From: Candidatus Gastranaerophilales bacterium
GTDB taxonomy: Bacteria > Cyanobacteriota > Vampirovibrionia > Gastranaerophilales > Gastranaerophilaceae
Reading direction: 5' to 3'
Assembly: GCA_944324435.1 (NCBI GenBank)
Contig: CALUWH010000002.1
Coordinates: forward strand, 1-64,000
DNA length: 64,000 bases
Below the pieces are notes generated by a model. It did not search any database, was not told the origin of the DNA, and saw only the letters and a list, made by a program, of their open reading frames with translations. Positions 50,657-61,722 of this stretch are shown in pieces. Numbering within the stretch: the stretch's first letter is position 1; every line of letters starts with the position of its first letter. Made by a program: the position numbers and the translations under genes.

Positions 50657-53017
50657 ATGAGCGATACTGAAATTTGTCTGGATAAACTTGAGATTGGAAA
50701 AGACGCCATTATTGTTTCGATTGACTGTGACGATAAGGCGCTTAGAAAACATATACTTGATATGGGCTTAACTCCCGGTGTCGAAGTTACGCTTATAAAA
50801 ACAGCCCCGATGGGAGATCCGCTTGAACTGAGGCTTCGTGGGTATGAACTTACCCTCAGAAAAGATGATGCAGCTAAAATCCGGATTACGGACATACATG
50901 ATGCACATAATAGCAAAAGGAAAAACAAGGCCTTCAAAGATACCGCCCATTCCAAAGTAGGTGAAAATTCTAACTATACCAAAAGAAAGAGAAATAAACA
51001 GCCCAAGACAAATATCAATCTTGCACTTGCAGGAAACCAAAACTGCGGTAAAACAACATTATTCAACCAGCTTACAGGGTCAAACCAGCATGTTGGGAAT
51101 TTCCCGGGAGTTACAGTTGATAGGACAGACGGTATTATAAGGAATCATCTGGAAGTCACAATTACAGATCTGCCGGGGATTTATTCTTTATCCCCATACA
51201 GCAACGAGGAGATTGTTACAAGGAATTTTATACTTAATGAAAAACCGGATGGAATAATTAATATTGTTGATGCTACAAATATTGAAAGAAATCTTCTTCT
51301 TACAATGCAGCTGATTGAACTTGATGTTCCGATGGTAATAGCGCTGAATATGATGGATGAAGTGAATGCTGCACATGGAAGTATTGATATTAATGGTCTG
51401 GAAGCAACACTCGGAGTTCCTGTAATTCCAATATCTGCAGCAAAAAATGAGGGTATTGAAGAATTAATTGAACACGCAATCAATGTCGCTAAGTATGATG
51501 AACTTCCGGGCAGGCTGGATTTTTGCAATCCTGATGAGGAGCCGGATGCTACTATTCACAGATGTATTCACTCTATAATTCACCTTATTGAAGACCATGC
51601 AAAAGCAGCTTCAATCCCTGTAAGATTTGCGGCTACAAAACTCGCCGAAGGAGATTCTCTTGTTAAAGAAGCTTTGAGTCTTGATGACAATGAAATTGAG
51701 ACCTGCAAAAAGATTATATCAGAGATGGAACGGGAAAGAGGGATGGATAGAGAAGCCGCTATTGCAGATATGAGATTCTCATTCATTGAAGAGTTATGTA
51801 ATAACTTTGTTCACAAACCGGAAGAGTCATTAACCCACAAGCTTACCGTAAATGCAGATAAAATTTTAACGGGCAAATATACTGCTATTGTTGCATTCTT
51901 AGCCATTATGGCGTTGATATTTTATCTGACATTCGGTTCAATCGGGCTATATCTGTCAGATTTGATGGAAACAGGTATTAACTGGATTACTAATATTACT
52001 GATAATGCGCTAACCGCTTATGGATTGAACCCGGTTGTACACTCTTTGATTATAGACGGTATTTTTGCCGGTGTCGGAAGCGTGTTGAGCTTTTTACCCA
52101 CAATTGTAGTATTGTTCTTCTTTCTATCTATACTGGAAGACAGCGGATATATGGCAAGAATTGCGTTTGTTATGGATAAACTCTTAAGAGGTATAGGGCT
52201 CTCAGGAAGAAGCTTTGTTCCTATGCTTATAGGGTTTGGATGCTCTGTTCCTGCTATTATGGCAACTAGAACACTGCCTTCTGAAAGAGATAGAAAAATG
52301 ACAATCTTCTTGACACCATTTATGAGCTGCTCTGCAAAGCTTCCTATATATGCACTTTTTACGGCTGCATTTTTTAAGAAAAATCAAATAGCAGTTATTC
52401 TTGGGCTTTATCTTATCGGGATTATTGTCGGAATAATCTTTGCCTTTATAATGAAACTTTTCATATTTAAAGGAGAGCCTGTTCCGTTTGTAATGGAACT
52501 TCCGAATTACAGGATGCCGAGCGCAAAGAATGTTTACAGACTAATATACGTGAAATCAATGGACTTCATAACAAGGGCTTTTACAATAATCTTTTTTGCA
52601 ACAATTATAATCTGGTTTTTACAGAACTTTGATTCAAGAATCAATCTTGTTACAGATTCTGCAAACAGCCTTCTGGCACAATTAGGCAGCCTTTTAACTC
52701 CAATATTTGCTCCGCTCGGAATTAATGACTGGAGGATTTCTACGGCATTCATAACCGGATTTATGGCAAAGGAAAGCGTTGTAAGTACATTAAGTGTTTT
52801 ATTGGGCGGAGATACAGACAAGCTTCCGGCTCTTTTCTCCCAGCTTACAGCTTTTGTATTCTTGGTATTTTCACTTCTTTACACACCTTGCGTTGCCACA
52901 ATTGCAACTGTTAGAAGGGAACTTGGTAAAAATTACGCAATCGGAGTAATTTTGCTCCAATGCTCAATAGCTTGGCTTGTTGCGTTAATTGTTTATCATA
53001 TCGGACTTCTATTATAA
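50657..53017 (+). CDS. feoB: FeoA-FeoB fusion, ferrous iron transporter
   Basis: 786 residues. Residues 1-80 are a FeoA SH3-like domain (LDMGLTPGVEVTLIKTAPMG). After a basic linker, the FeoB G domain follows: G1 GNQNCGKTT (126-134), VGNFPGVTVDR, G3 DLPGIYS, G4 NMMDE. About eight membrane helices with the Gate motifs come next (PMLIGFGCSVPAIMATRTL, FMSCSAKLPIYALF). It imports Fe2+ across the inner membrane with GTP hydrolysis. FeoA fused ahead of FeoB is seen in some anaerobes. The stop overlaps the convergent tolC-like gene by 6 bp. Confidence 0.95.
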   Translation: MSDTEICLDKLEIGKDAIIVSIDCDDKALRKHILDMGLTPGVEVTLIKTAPMGDPLELRLRGYELTLRKDDAAKIRITDIHDAHNSKRKNKAFKDTAHSKVGENSNYTKRKRNKQPKTNINLALAGNQNCGKTTLFNQLTGSNQHVGNFPGVTVDRTDGIIRNHLEVTITDLPGIYSLSPYSNEEIVTRNFILNEKPDGIINIVDATNIERNLLLTMQLIELDVPMVIALNMMDEVNAAHGSIDINGLEATLGVPVIPISAAKNEGIEELIEHAINVAKYDELPGRLDFCNPDEEPDATIHRCIHSIIHLIEDHAKAASIPVRFAATKLAEGDSLVKEALSLDDNEIETCKKIISEMERERGMDREAAIADMRFSFIEELCNNFVHKPEESLTHKLTVNADKILTGKYTAIVAFLAIMALIFYLTFGSIGLYLSDLMETGINWITNITDNALTAYGLNPVVHSLIIDGIFAGVGSVLSFLPTIVVLFFFLSILEDSGYMARIAFVMDKLLRGIGLSGRSFVPMLIGFGCSVPAIMATRTLPSERDRKMTIFLTPFMSCSAKLPIYALFTAAFFKKNQIAVILGLYLIGIIVGIIFAFIMKLFIFKGEPVPFVMELPNYRMPSAKNVYRLIYVKSMDFITRAFTIIFFATIIIWFLQNFDSRINLVTDSANSLLAQLGSLLTPIFAPLGINDWRISTAFITGFMAKESVVSTLSVLLGGDTDKLPALFSQLTAFVFLVFSLLYTPCVATIATVRRELGKNYAIGVILLQCSIAWLVALIVYHIGLLL

Positions 53018-54529
53018 ATCAACATTTGATTCTTTTATCGGAGCACCTATAACTCTTTCAAGCTCAGCTGCATTAACGTTATAATCAAGTAAGTTCGAAT
53101 AATAGCTCAGTTGAGCATTCAAATAAGTATTTTCAGCATCCTTAAATTCGATTGCGTTTCCTAGCCCAACCTGATAACGTCTGTATGCCTGATACTGTTG
53201 TTCTTTTGCCTGTTGAAGAGCCAGTTTTGCAACCTCTAAACTGTCATGGGAATTCAAAAGACTTATATAAGCACTTTTAACCTCCAGATAAACATTCTGT
53301 TTTTCCTGTTCATAATCCGCAACATATTTGTCATAAGTAGCTTTAGCTTCATCAACTTGCTTTTTAAGAAGCATCAGATTTAGAGCATTATAGTTTAATT
53401 GAACACCGAATTGGTACCCGTAATCACTGTCTATCTGCCTTCCGCCGTTATTATAAGAAGCAAATCCGCTTAAATCCGGAGTAAACGCACGTTTAGCACT
53501 TCTTACATTCAATTCTGCTGCATCCATTTGTTTTTTAGCAGATAAAAGCGCAGGTCTTGATTCATAAGCAGTCTTTAGAAGGTCATCAAAATTTACTTCA
53601 TACATTTTAGTATTCAGCTTGTCTTTCAAAATAACTTTCTCAAGTTCCGGTATACCTACTGCATTAGCGAGTTCAACTGCGGCAAGCTCTAACGTATTCT
53701 TTGCCTTTATCAAGTTAACCTTAGCATTACCTAAGTTATACTCTGCGGTTGTTACATCAATTTTTGCTTTCTTACCGATTTCATAATAAGCTTTTGCCTG
53801 CTTCAACTGAAGTTCAAAGTCTCTTACAGTATCTTCATACACGATTTTTTGAGCTTCCGCAAAAATCATATTATAATAAGCCACTTTTACGTTATAAATA
53901 ACAAGCTCAATACTTGTCTCAGCATCATATCTTGAAGCTTCATAAGTTCTTTTTGCCGAATCAGCCGCAGCCTTTGTTTTACCAAAATCAAAGAAAAGCA
54001 TATTCGCAGATAATGTCGGCATATAAAACATATTATATTTTTGAGACATCATTCGGGCATAGTTTCCGCCCATTGTCATCAGCATATCGTTTCTTGAATA
54101 ACTAACTCCGGCCCCTATTGTCGGAAAGTAGTTAGACCACGCTTGACCTACACGTGTTTTGTAAATTTCAGCGTTACTTATTGCAGACATAATTGTCGGG
54201 TGGTGCGTGATTGCTAACTTTATACAATCACTCAGCGTAACCTCGCCGTTCATATCTTCATAGCTAATCTGGCTTGTTATAGCAGGGAACTTCGTTTCAT
54301 ACATACCCTTTGCTTCTTTAGAAGTCGCAGCCTTGGTCTTAGCATTTTTTACATCTTTTTTTCTCTGCTGACGAGGGCTTACTTCGTTTTTATCAGGTTT
54401 AACTATTTCAATTTTTTCTTCATTTTCTTTTTTAACCTTATCTTTTTTAAACAAATTCCAGGCAAACCCGGGGCTTGCGGAAAGGGTTAAAATTGAACAT
54501 ATTAAAGCTATATTTAAAATCCTTTTCAT
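53012..54529 (-). CDS. TolC-family outer-membrane efflux protein
   Basis: 505 residues. Signal peptide (MKRILNIALICSILTLSAS), a basic linker, and two homologous OEP domains of long helices (LSDCIKLAITHHPTIMSA; LLKTAYESRPALLSAKKQMD) with FGVQLNY-type barrel strands. It forms the trimeric exit duct of the efflux pump. ATG directly follows the pump gene's stop (TAAATG). Third gene of the adaptor-pump-TolC operon. Its last 123 bp have a diverged copy at 49568-49690. Confidence 0.95.
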   Translation of the reverse strand: MKRILNIALICSILTLSASPGFAWNLFKKDKVKKENEEKIEIVKPDKNEVSPRQQRKKDVKNAKTKAATSKEAKGMYETKFPAITSQISYEDMNGEVTLSDCIKLAITHHPTIMSAISNAEIYKTRVGQAWSNYFPTIGAGVSYSRNDMLMTMGGNYARMMSQKYNMFYMPTLSANMLFFDFGKTKAAADSAKRTYEASRYDAETSIELVIYNVKVAYYNMIFAEAQKIVYEDTVRDFELQLKQAKAYYEIGKKAKIDVTTAEYNLGNAKVNLIKAKNTLELAAVELANAVGIPELEKVILKDKLNTKMYEVNFDDLLKTAYESRPALLSAKKQMDAAELNVRSAKRAFTPDLSGFASYNNGGRQIDSDYGYQFGVQLNYNALNLMLLKKQVDEAKATYDKYVADYEQEKQNVYLEVKSAYISLLNSHDSLEVAKLALQQAKEQQYQAYRRYQVGLGNAIEFKDAENTYLNAQLSYYSNLLDYNVNAAELERVIGAPIKESNVDL

Positions 54530-57500
54530 TTATAACTCCAAATCCTTTTCGGTTATTTCTTTTTTCGGGAACAAATCTACAAATTCCTGAATAATGACAT
54601 AGAAAGCCGGTGTAAGAACAGCACCCAGAGTTGCCGCTGCAATCATACCGCCAAATACGGTAGAACCAACAGAGATTCTTGAATTAGCGCCGGCGCCGTG
54701 TGCAAACAACATCGGCATAACACCTATAATAAATGCAAGCTCTGTCATCATAATCGCACGGAATCTGAGTTTAGCCGCCTTTATAGCAGCTTCTTTTACG
54801 CCAAGACCGTGTTTTTCGTGTTCTTCTTTTGCAAACTCAACAATCAAAATTGACTGCTTGGCCGCAAGACCAACAAGTGTAATCATACCAACTTGAGAAT
54901 ATATATCAAATGATTGGTTCAGCATTAACTGGAATAAGAGTGCGCCAAGTGCTGCAACCGGAGATATCAACAGTACCGCAATAGGAATTGTATAGCTTTC
55001 ATAAAGTGCAACCAAGAACAGATATACAAATATCAAAGCCATAGCAATAATCATTGCAGTCTGCCCGGAAGCCTCCCTTTCCTGAGCAGATGTTCCTGAC
55101 CAGTCAAAAGAAATATCAGAAGGTAAAACATTTTTGGCTTCGTCTTCCATCGCATTCATAGCATCACCCGAGCTCTTGCCGGATGCTTGCTGACCTTGAA
55201 TCTGAACAGATTTATACTGGTTATATCTTGTAATTGATGCAGTACCAACAGTTTGTTTCAATTTTATAACAGAAAATACAGGTACCATTACACCGTTATT
55301 ATTTTTTACATAAATACCGGATAGATCGGTCGCTTTATCTCTAAAGCGGCTTTCTGCCTGCAGCTGCACCTTAAATACCCTATCGTACTTATTGAAGTCA
55401 TTTACATAGTATGTACCGAGCATTGAAGACAGTGTTGAATATAATTCCTGCAAATCAATATTCTGAGCAAGCGCTTTTTCATAGTCAATCTCTACAATAT
55501 ATTGAGGAACGTTAGCCTGAAAAGATGTATACACACTTGAAAGAGAAGGGTTTTGGTTAGCTTGTGCTATAAGCTTATTCGCCCAAACTTCAAGTTCTTG
55601 AGGTGTATAAGTCCCCTTAGACAGCATCTGGAATTCAAATCCGCCCATCATACTCATACCGCTGATTGCCGGAGGGGAGAACGCTACAATAGAAGCTTCT
55701 TTTATGCTTGAAGCAGCAGTTCTTATTTTATTCAAAATAGCAACATGAGACATATCAGTTGCCTGTCCCTTAACTTTTCTTATAATCCAGTCAAACACTC
55801 CGACATTTCTGTCTTCATAATCTTTTAACTGAATAATAATTGTTGACTGGTTAGTAGCACCGTTTCCGCCAAATACAGTTAATCTCTCTTTATCGATACC
55901 GTCTATATCTTTAATTAAATCCGTAAATTTTCTGGAAACTTCTTCAGTTCTGGAAAGAGAAGCGCCGTCAGGCAGAGTAATTTGAGCCAGCAATACACCC
56001 TGATCTTCATCAGGAATAAAACCTGTTGATATAGTTTTAAAACATAAAAGCGTTAAAGCTAAAATAATTGCATAAGATATAATTACAAGCTTTTTATCAT
56101 ATACAAACTTTTTAACGTATTCCATGTAAAAATCTTCTAATTTTGCAAACATTTCGTTAAACTTTTTAACCAAAATCTCTGCTTCATTCCCGATTTTTAC
56201 CAAAATAGGATGTTTTTGTTTAAGCCCATCGTGTTTCTGTCCGAGAAAATGCGAACACATTGCAGGAGAAAGCGTAAGTGCACAGATTGCAGATAGCGCA
56301 ATTGATACCGCGATACATACAGCAAATTGTTTGTACATAATTCCTGTCATACCGCCCATAAATACAATCGGCACAAATACCGCCATCAAAACAAGTGCCA
56401 TCGCAACAAGGGCAAAACCAACTTCTTCCATAGTAAGCTGGGTCGCAATAACCGCGGATTTTCCTTCCTCAATATGCCTCTTTACGTTTTCAATAACAAC
56501 AATAGCATCATCGACAACAACCGCAACAGCAAGTACCATTGCAAACAGTGTCAACAAGTTAATCGACATATCAAAGGCTTTCAGTACAAAGAACGTACCG
56601 ATTAATGATACCGGAATGGTTACGCAAGGTACAAGCGTTGCCATAGCATCTCCCAGAAACAGGAAGATAATAAGCACAACAATAAACCCTGTTAAAAGAA
56701 TCGTAAACTCAACCTCGTGCATTGATTCCTGAATATATTCCGCATCATCTTTAACATACATTATTTTAATGCCGTTATTCATCTGGGCATTGAGCTCGGC
56801 GACTTTTTTCTTAACAGCTTTTGAAAGATTAATAACGTTAGCATCCGGAAGTTGTGATATCAAAACAACCGCGGAAGGTTTTCCGTTAACTAAACCTAAG
56901 TTGGAATAAGATTCTGCACCGAGTTCAACACGAGCAATATCTTTAATTTTAACATTAGAACCGTCCATATTAGAGCGGATAATAATATTCTCAAACTGTT
57001 CAACATCATCCAAACGCCCTTGGGTTTTTAATGTTAATTGTAAAGCATTTTTCTGATCAGTAGGCAGCTGCCCCAGCGCGCCTGCCGTAACCTGAGTATT
57101 TTGATTCGCAATAGCCGTTTTAACCTCACTTGTAGAAACGCCTAAACCTGCCATTTTCTGCGGATCAAGCCAAATTCTCATTGAGTAGTTGCCGCTTCCG
57201 TAAACCTCAACATCTGCGACGCCGTCAATACGTTTAAGCTCATCTTTAATATATATAGAACCATAGTTGGTTAAATCTAATTGAGTCCAATTTCCGGATT
57301 CAGGATACAGTGTCAAAATAATAGCTCCTGAGCCTGATGTTCTGCTTAATGCCGTAACACCGGTTCTTTGAACATCTTCCGGAAGCTGAGATTGAACCTG
57401 CTGAATCCTGTTCTGAACATTCATTAGGTTTACATCTTTATTAGATCCTACTTTGAAATACAATGTCAAAGAATAACTGCCGTCATAGCAGGTTGAAGTC

Positions 57501-57757
57501 ATATAGGTCATATCTTCAACACCGTTAAGTTTATTTTCAAGCACTGTTGCGACAGAAGATTCAATAACCTCGGCACTTGCACCTTGATAATTGGCAGAAA
57601 CCCTTACCTGAGGCGGAGTTACATCAGGATAACTTTCCTGCTTCAGGCTTAAAATGGATATCATACCCAAAATAACTATACATACGGATATTACAAGTGC
57701 AAATCTTGGTTTTCTTATAAAAAAGAATAATTTTTCTTTATCAAATATTTGTTTCAT
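54530..57757 (-). CDS. RND efflux pump, HAE1 (AcrB-like)
   Basis: 1075 residues with the standard AcrB layout: helix 1, large periplasmic porter loop, helices 2-7, second loop, helices 8-12. The proton-relay aspartates are in [31 protein letters not shown] and [15 protein letters not shown] are porter-domain signatures. It pumps hydrophobic drugs, bile salts or metabolites outward using H+. Overlaps the adaptor gene by one base. Substrate range unknown; MarR regulation suggests phenolic or antibiotic inducers. Confidence 0.95.
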   Translation of the reverse strand: MKQIFDKEKLFFFIRKPRFALVISVCIVILGMISILSLKQESYPDVTPPQVRVSANYQGASAEVIESSVATVLENKLNGVEDMTYMTSTCYDGSYSLTLYFKVGSNKDVNLMNVQNRIQQVQSQLPEDVQRTGVTALSRTSGSGAIILTLYPESGNWTQLDLTNYGSIYIKDELKRIDGVADVEVYGSGNYSMRIWLDPQKMAGLGVSTSEVKTAIANQNTQVTAGALGQLPTDQKNALQLTLKTQGRLDDVEQFENIIIRSNMDGSNVKIKDIARVELGAESYSNLGLVNGKPSAVVLISQLPDANVINLSKAVKKKVAELNAQMNNGIKIMYVKDDAEYIQESMHEVEFTILLTGFIVVLIIFLFLGDAMATLVPCVTIPVSLIGTFFVLKAFDMSINLLTLFAMVLAVAVVVDDAIVVIENVKRHIEEGKSAVIATQLTMEEVGFALVAMALVLMAVFVPIVFMGGMTGIMYKQFAVCIAVSIALSAICALTLSPAMCSHFLGQKHDGLKQKHPILVKIGNEAEILVKKFNEMFAKLEDFYMEYVKKFVYDKKLVIISYAIILALTLLCFKTISTGFIPDEDQGVLLAQITLPDGASLSRTEEVSRKFTDLIKDIDGIDKERLTVFGGNGATNQSTIIIQLKDYEDRNVGVFDWIIRKVKGQATDMSHVAILNKIRTAASSIKEASIVAFSPPAISGMSMMGGFEFQMLSKGTYTPQELEVWANKLIAQANQNPSLSSVYTSFQANVPQYIVEIDYEKALAQNIDLQELYSTLSSMLGTYYVNDFNKYDRVFKVQLQAESRFRDKATDLSGIYVKNNNGVMVPVFSVIKLKQTVGTASITRYNQYKSVQIQGQQASGKSSGDAMNAMEDEAKNVLPSDISFDWSGTSAQEREASGQTAMIIAMALIFVYLFLVALYESYTIPIAVLLISPVAALGALLFQLMLNQSFDIYSQVGMITLVGLAAKQSILIVEFAKEEHEKHGLGVKEAAIKAAKLRFRAIMMTELAFIIGVMPMLFAHGAGANSRISVGSTVFGGMIAAATLGAVLTPAFYVIIQEFVDLFPKKEITEKDLEL

Positions 57758-58896
57758 TATTTTTTCTCAGTTGTTATCTTTAATTTTTGTCCCTCTGATG
57801 TTATGTTCTGAATTCCGGATACAACAATAACATCGTTCATATCAACGCCGCTTTCCACAACCCAGTTATTATTAATGTCATCAGAAACCTTAATATCTTT
57901 TCTCACAGCCTTATTGTCCTTTACTGCCCAGACATAGTAACCGCTCATAGCATCACCTTTTGTGCAGGCTTGAGGAACTGTTATATATTTTACAAGCTTA
58001 GGCGCTGTTAATTTTACCTTCATATATGCACCCGGAACAAGCCAGCTCTTTGAATTATCAAATGTTGCACGCATACTGACTGAACCTGAATTAATATCAA
58101 CTTTGTTATCAACAAAGTTGATGGTTCCGACCTGGTCATACCATTCGCCGTCACTGAATTGAACTTCAACTTTTACATCCTTAAACTTATCACTTGCTCT
58201 CAAAAGTTTTACAAAATCGTCCGATTTAAGGCTGAAAGTGACATAAGCAGGCGAAACACTTGCGACATTGACAAGAGAACCTGATGTTGCAGTAACATAG
58301 TTACCTTCGGTTATATTAACCTTACCGATTCTGCCGTCAATCGGAGAGCGGATAGAAGTATAACCCAAGTTAACTTTCGCAAGCTCCAACTGCTGATAAG
58401 CAGAATCCAACAACGCCTTGTTTTGGTTTCTGGTAGCTAGACTCTGGTCAACGTCAGAGCGGCTTATTAAATCTTCTTTAATAAGAGCATTAGCCCTGTT
58501 TAATTCCTGCTGTGCATTTGTAAGCAGTGCTCTGTATTGATTTACTGCAGCCTGCGCGTTATTAACAGAAAGCTGGTATTCCTTAGGATCAATCTGGAAG
58601 AGCAAATCACCCTTCTTTACAAAATCCCCTTCTTTAAAATATTTCTTTAGTAAAAATCCGGACACACGAGCTATAACATCAATTGAATACTGAGCTTCAA
58701 CTCGTCCGGTAGTTTCAGCAGAAACATTAATTTCTTCGATATGCGGATTATCAACGATAACTTCCTTTGGCATCATCATAAGACGTTTTTGAATCATGCC
58801 TCCGACAAATCCGGATAATTTATTATAAATAATAGGCACAATAATAATTAAAAGTACAATTATGCCTACTTGTTTTCTGTTTAAATGTAATTTCAT
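57757..58896 (-). CDS. RND periplasmic adaptor (membrane-fusion protein)
   Basis: 379 residues, GAGAGAGG before ATG. One N-terminal membrane helix, then the adaptor order: beta strands, lipoyl half ([39 protein letters not shown]), a helical hairpin (residues about 105-175), the second lipoyl half ([17 protein letters not shown]) and beta-barrel/proximal domains. It bridges pump and TolC. First gene of the efflux operon, with the MarR operator over its promoter. Confidence 0.95.
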   Translation of the reverse strand: MKLHLNRKQVGIIVLLIIIVPIIYNKLSGFVGGMIQKRLMMMPKEVIVDNPHIEEINVSAETTGRVEAQYSIDVIARVSGFLLKKYFKEGDFVKKGDLLFQIDPKEYQLSVNNAQAAVNQYRALLTNAQQELNRANALIKEDLISRSDVDQSLATRNQNKALLDSAYQQLELAKVNLGYTSIRSPIDGRIGKVNITEGNYVTATSGSLVNVASVSPAYVTFSLKSDDFVKLLRASDKFKDVKVEVQFSDGEWYDQVGTINFVDNKVDINSGSVSMRATFDNSKSWLVPGAYMKVKLTAPKLVKYITVPQACTKGDAMSGYYVWAVKDNKAVRKDIKVSDDINNNWVVESGVDMNDVIVVSGIQNITSEGQKLKITTEKK

Positions 58897-58913
58897 TCCT
58901 CTCTCTCCAGCTT

Positions 58914-58967
58914 TATTAAGGTAGAATATTCTACCTTAATATTAGATTACTTTTCATTTATTGTCAA
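58914..58967 (-). promoter_or_regulatory. Efflux-operon promoter with 28-bp MarR-type operator
   Basis: On the minus strand TTGACA (58967-58962), 17-bp spacer, TAATAT (58944-58939). A perfect 28-bp palindrome (58914-58941, core AAGGTAGAATATTCTACCTT) overlaps the -10 and the transcription start. It is likely bound by the divergently encoded MarR protein. The marR promoter (TTGAAT 58975-58980, 17 bp, TAAAAT 58998-59003) faces the other way. Confidence 0.8.
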
Positions 58968-59010
58968 CAAAGGCTTGAATTTATCAACCATATAGAGTAA
59001 AATTTTTCTT

Positions 59011-59478
59011 ATGGGAGACACTTTTGAACAAAAACTGGAAGATAGTCTGACATATCAGATTGATTATACGGCAAATTTCAACAAATCTTTCAGGCGTGCG
59101 TTTCAGAATACAAATATAAGCACAGAACTCACACCTGATGAATTTTTCATTCTGTATATAATCAAACATGAACCTCATGTATCACAAGCTTCAATTGCAA
59201 GAGCCTTATTTAAAGGAAAGGCACATGTAGGCAAGATACTAAATGAACTTGAGAAAAAAGAATATATACAAAGAGAATCTATGCCAAACTCAACAGCCAC
59301 ATACAACAAGCTGCTTCCAAAAGGGGAAGCCGTAATTGATAAAGGACGTATTCCGCTTGAAAATTCGATAAAAGTTCTTGAAAAAGCGTTTACAAAGGAA
59401 GAATTGTCTCTGTTTATTTCATTTCTAAAACGTTATAGAGAGAGCTTAGGATCTATAATAACAGTCAAACTTAAATAA
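59011..59478 (+). CDS. MarR-family transcriptional regulator
   Basis: 155 residues. Winged helix-turn-helix: LTPDEFFILYII, then VSQASIARALFKGKAHVGKILNEL (recognition helix, given here across two segments of the fold: VSQASIARALF and GKAHVGKILNEL), wing YIQRESMP. Dimeric repressors of this family release DNA on binding phenolics or drugs. Divergent from the RND operon, with the palindrome between them. The -10 TAAAAT ends 7 bases before the ATG and there is no ribosome site, so the mRNA looks leaderless. It overlaps the next gene by 8 bp at the 3' ends. Confidence 0.9.
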   Translation: MGDTFEQKLEDSLTYQIDYTANFNKSFRRAFQNTNISTELTPDEFFILYIIKHEPHVSQASIARALFKGKAHVGKILNELEKKEYIQRESMPNSTATYNKLLPKGEAVIDKGRIPLENSIKVLEKAFTKEELSLFISFLKRYRESLGSIITVKLK

Positions 59479-60787
59479 TATTGATTTTATTAAGTTTTTC
59501 GATTCTTAATTTAACAACCCTTGTAGAATCGGTTTCTGTAACACAATATTTAAAAAATTCATCCTGCACTTCATCATTAACCTGTGCTATTTTACCGAGC
59601 TTTTTAACAACATATCCGCCAATAGTCTTGACATCTTCGTCCTCTAATTTTATATCAAAAAACTCACAAAACTCATCCGTACGCATTTTAGCGCAAATTT
59701 CATACTCATCCGGAGCTATTTCTTTAATTTCAGACTCTTCTTCATCAAACTCATCCTGCACTTCTCCAAAAATTTCTTCAAGTACATCCTCGTGAGTAAC
59801 CAGTCCGCTTGTACCGCCAAACTCATCCATCACAATCGCCATTTGCGTATGCCTGCGCTGGAATTCAAGAGCAAGCTTGTCAACAGGCATTGTCTCCGGA
59901 ATATAAAAAGCTTCTCTCAAAATCGACGATATATTAACCGGTTTATTTTTTACAATCAAAGGATACAAGTCTTTTATATGCAAAAACCCGATTATATGGT
60001 CAATATCACCCTCGTATACAGGATATCTCGTATACTGATTTTCAATAAGAATATTATTAAGCTCATCTATTGAAATATCAGACGAAATACAAACCATATC
60101 GGGCCTTGGAATCATTACCTGAGAGGCTGTTAAATCAGAGAATTTAAAGATATTCTGAAGCATTTCTGCTTCTTTTTCGTTCAGAACCCCGCCTTTACAG
60201 CTTGCATCAATCAGCATATTTAACTCTTCTGTAGAATGCACCATATGATGAGATGAAGCAGGTTCTATTTTGCATAGTCTTAAAAGGAAATTTCCAAGCC
60301 CATTTAAAAGATAAATCATCGGCGCAAAAAGTTTTGTTACAACAAACATAGGCTTTGCAACCCAAAGTGTCGTTTTTTCCGGAAACTGCAGAGCAATAGA
60401 CTTTGGCATTAATTCTCCGATTACAACATGCAAAACAGTAATAAGTGCAAAAGCAATCGCTACGGATACAGTGTGTGTTGCAATAGAATCTATATTTGCA
60501 GGTAAAAACTTAAACAGCGGATGAATAATTCTTGCAAGTGTAGATTCACCGACCCAACCGATTCCGAGGCTTGCAATAGTTATGCCAAGCTGTACCGCTG
60601 CAATATATCTGTCAATATTTTTTACCGCATCCAAAGCAAGCTTGGCGTTAAAATTTCCTTCATTAGAGAGCTGCTGTATTCTGGTTTTCCTAACACCTAC
60701 AAGCGCAAATTCCGCTGCAACAAAAAAACCGTTCAAAAATAACAAAAAAGTTATTACAATAAGATTAAAAAACAATTTTAAATCCAT
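59471..60787 (-). CDS. CNNM/CorC (HlyC)-family membrane protein
   Basis: 438 residues. N-terminal DUF21 domain with four helices (LLFLNGFFVAAEFALVGVRK), then a CBS pair (VMIPRPDMVCIS and FLHIKDLYPLIVKN) and a C-terminal CorC/transporter-associated domain (EICAKMRTDEFCEFFDI). The family is linked to Mg2+ or Co2+ transport and resistance; older names are hemolysin C or TlyC, without real hemolysin activity. The ion is not deducible. Full length; single gene. Confidence 0.9.
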   Translation of the reverse strand: MDLKLFFNLIVITFLLFLNGFFVAAEFALVGVRKTRIQQLSNEGNFNAKLALDAVKNIDRYIAAVQLGITIASLGIGWVGESTLARIIHPLFKFLPANIDSIATHTVSVAIAFALITVLHVVIGELMPKSIALQFPEKTTLWVAKPMFVVTKLFAPMIYLLNGLGNFLLRLCKIEPASSHHMVHSTEELNMLIDASCKGGVLNEKEAEMLQNIFKFSDLTASQVMIPRPDMVCISSDISIDELNNILIENQYTRYPVYEGDIDHIIGFLHIKDLYPLIVKNKPVNISSILREAFYIPETMPVDKLALEFQRRHTQMAIVMDEFGGTSGLVTHEDVLEEIFGEVQDEFDEEESEIKEIAPDEYEICAKMRTDEFCEFFDIKLEDEDVKTIGGYVVKKLGKIAQVNDEVQDEFFKYCVTETDSTRVVKLRIEKLNKINII

Positions 60788-60873
60788 CAGCTCCCCTGAT
60801 TTGTTGTCAATAGATTGATAATACTATAAAATTCGCTAATTTGCAAGATTACAACAAAATCAAAGGTAAAAAC

Positions 60874-60902
60874 TTGCTATTAAAGAGGGTTTTATGTATT
60901 AT
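60874..60902 (+). promoter_or_regulatory. Promoter of the yebC operon
   Basis: TTGCTA (60874-60879), 17-bp spacer, TATTAT (60897-60902), 41 bp before the yebC ATG. Confidence 0.65.
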
Positions 60903-60942
60903 GATAGAGCATAAGTTACACGAGACATAAAGGGGATATTCA

Positions 60943-61701
60943 ATGAGCGGACACTCAAAATGGTCAACCATTAAACATAAAAAAGCAAAAACAGATTCAC
61001 TAAGGGCGGCTGAATTTCAGAAATTTTCAAGAGAAATTATCGTTGCCTCCAAGCTTGGAGGACCTGACCCTGCAGGAAACTTCAGATTAAGAACTGCAAT
61101 TGAAAAAGCTAAAGCCGCAGGACTTCCGAATGACAATATAAAAAGAGCTATAGAAAAAGGCTCCGGTGCAGGAAATAATGAAAACTACGATGAAATGACT
61201 TATGAAGGCTACGCCGCAGGTGGAGTTGCAGTTGTAATCGAAGCTATGACCGATAATAAAAACCGAACCGCAGGTGATATCAGAAGCTATTTTACAAAAT
61301 TCAACGGAAACCTTGGCGAAACAGGCTGCGTCGGCTGGATGTTTGATAAGAAAGGGTGTATTACTTTCAATAAAGATGACGTTGATTATGAAAAACTCTT
61401 TGAGGCTGCGATAAATCTTGATGCAGAAGATATTGTAGAAGAAGATGACGAATACAAAGTTTACACATCCGTTCCAAATCTTCAACCGGTTGCGGAAGGC
61501 TTGGAAAAAGAAGGTTTTAAATCTACATCTGCAGAATTCACACGAGTTCCGCAAAATACAATTGAAGTTACGGATGAAAAAACTGCAATTAATATTATGA
61601 GATTGCTTAACAGATTGGAAGAACACGACGATGTACAAAATGTTTATGCAAACTTTGATATCGATGATGACTTAATGACAGCAATAGAAAATTCAATATA
61701 A
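60943..61701 (+). CDS. yebC: YebC/PmpR-family regulator (translation factor TACO1 family)
   Basis: 252 residues, AAAGGGG before the ATG. Family signature from the first residues: SGHSKWSTIKHKKAKTD, then RAAEFQKFSREI, GGPDPAGNFRLRTAI and LPNDNIKRAIEKG. The C-terminal acidic domain (EDIVEEDDEYKVYT) is complete. Members act as transcription regulators and, in recent work, help ribosomes through proline runs. Starts a run of three housekeeping genes (yebC, ebfC, recR). Confidence 0.95.
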   Translation: MSGHSKWSTIKHKKAKTDSLRAAEFQKFSREIIVASKLGGPDPAGNFRLRTAIEKAKAAGLPNDNIKRAIEKGSGAGNNENYDEMTYEGYAAGGVAVVIEAMTDNKNRTAGDIRSYFTKFNGNLGETGCVGWMFDKKGCITFNKDDVDYEKLFEAAINLDAEDIVEEDDEYKVYTSVPNLQPVAEGLEKEGFKSTSAEFTRVPQNTIEVTDEKTAINIMRLLNRLEEHDDVQNVYANFDIDDDLMTAIENSI

Positions 61702-61722
61702 CGGTGAGGAGGAAATCAAACT

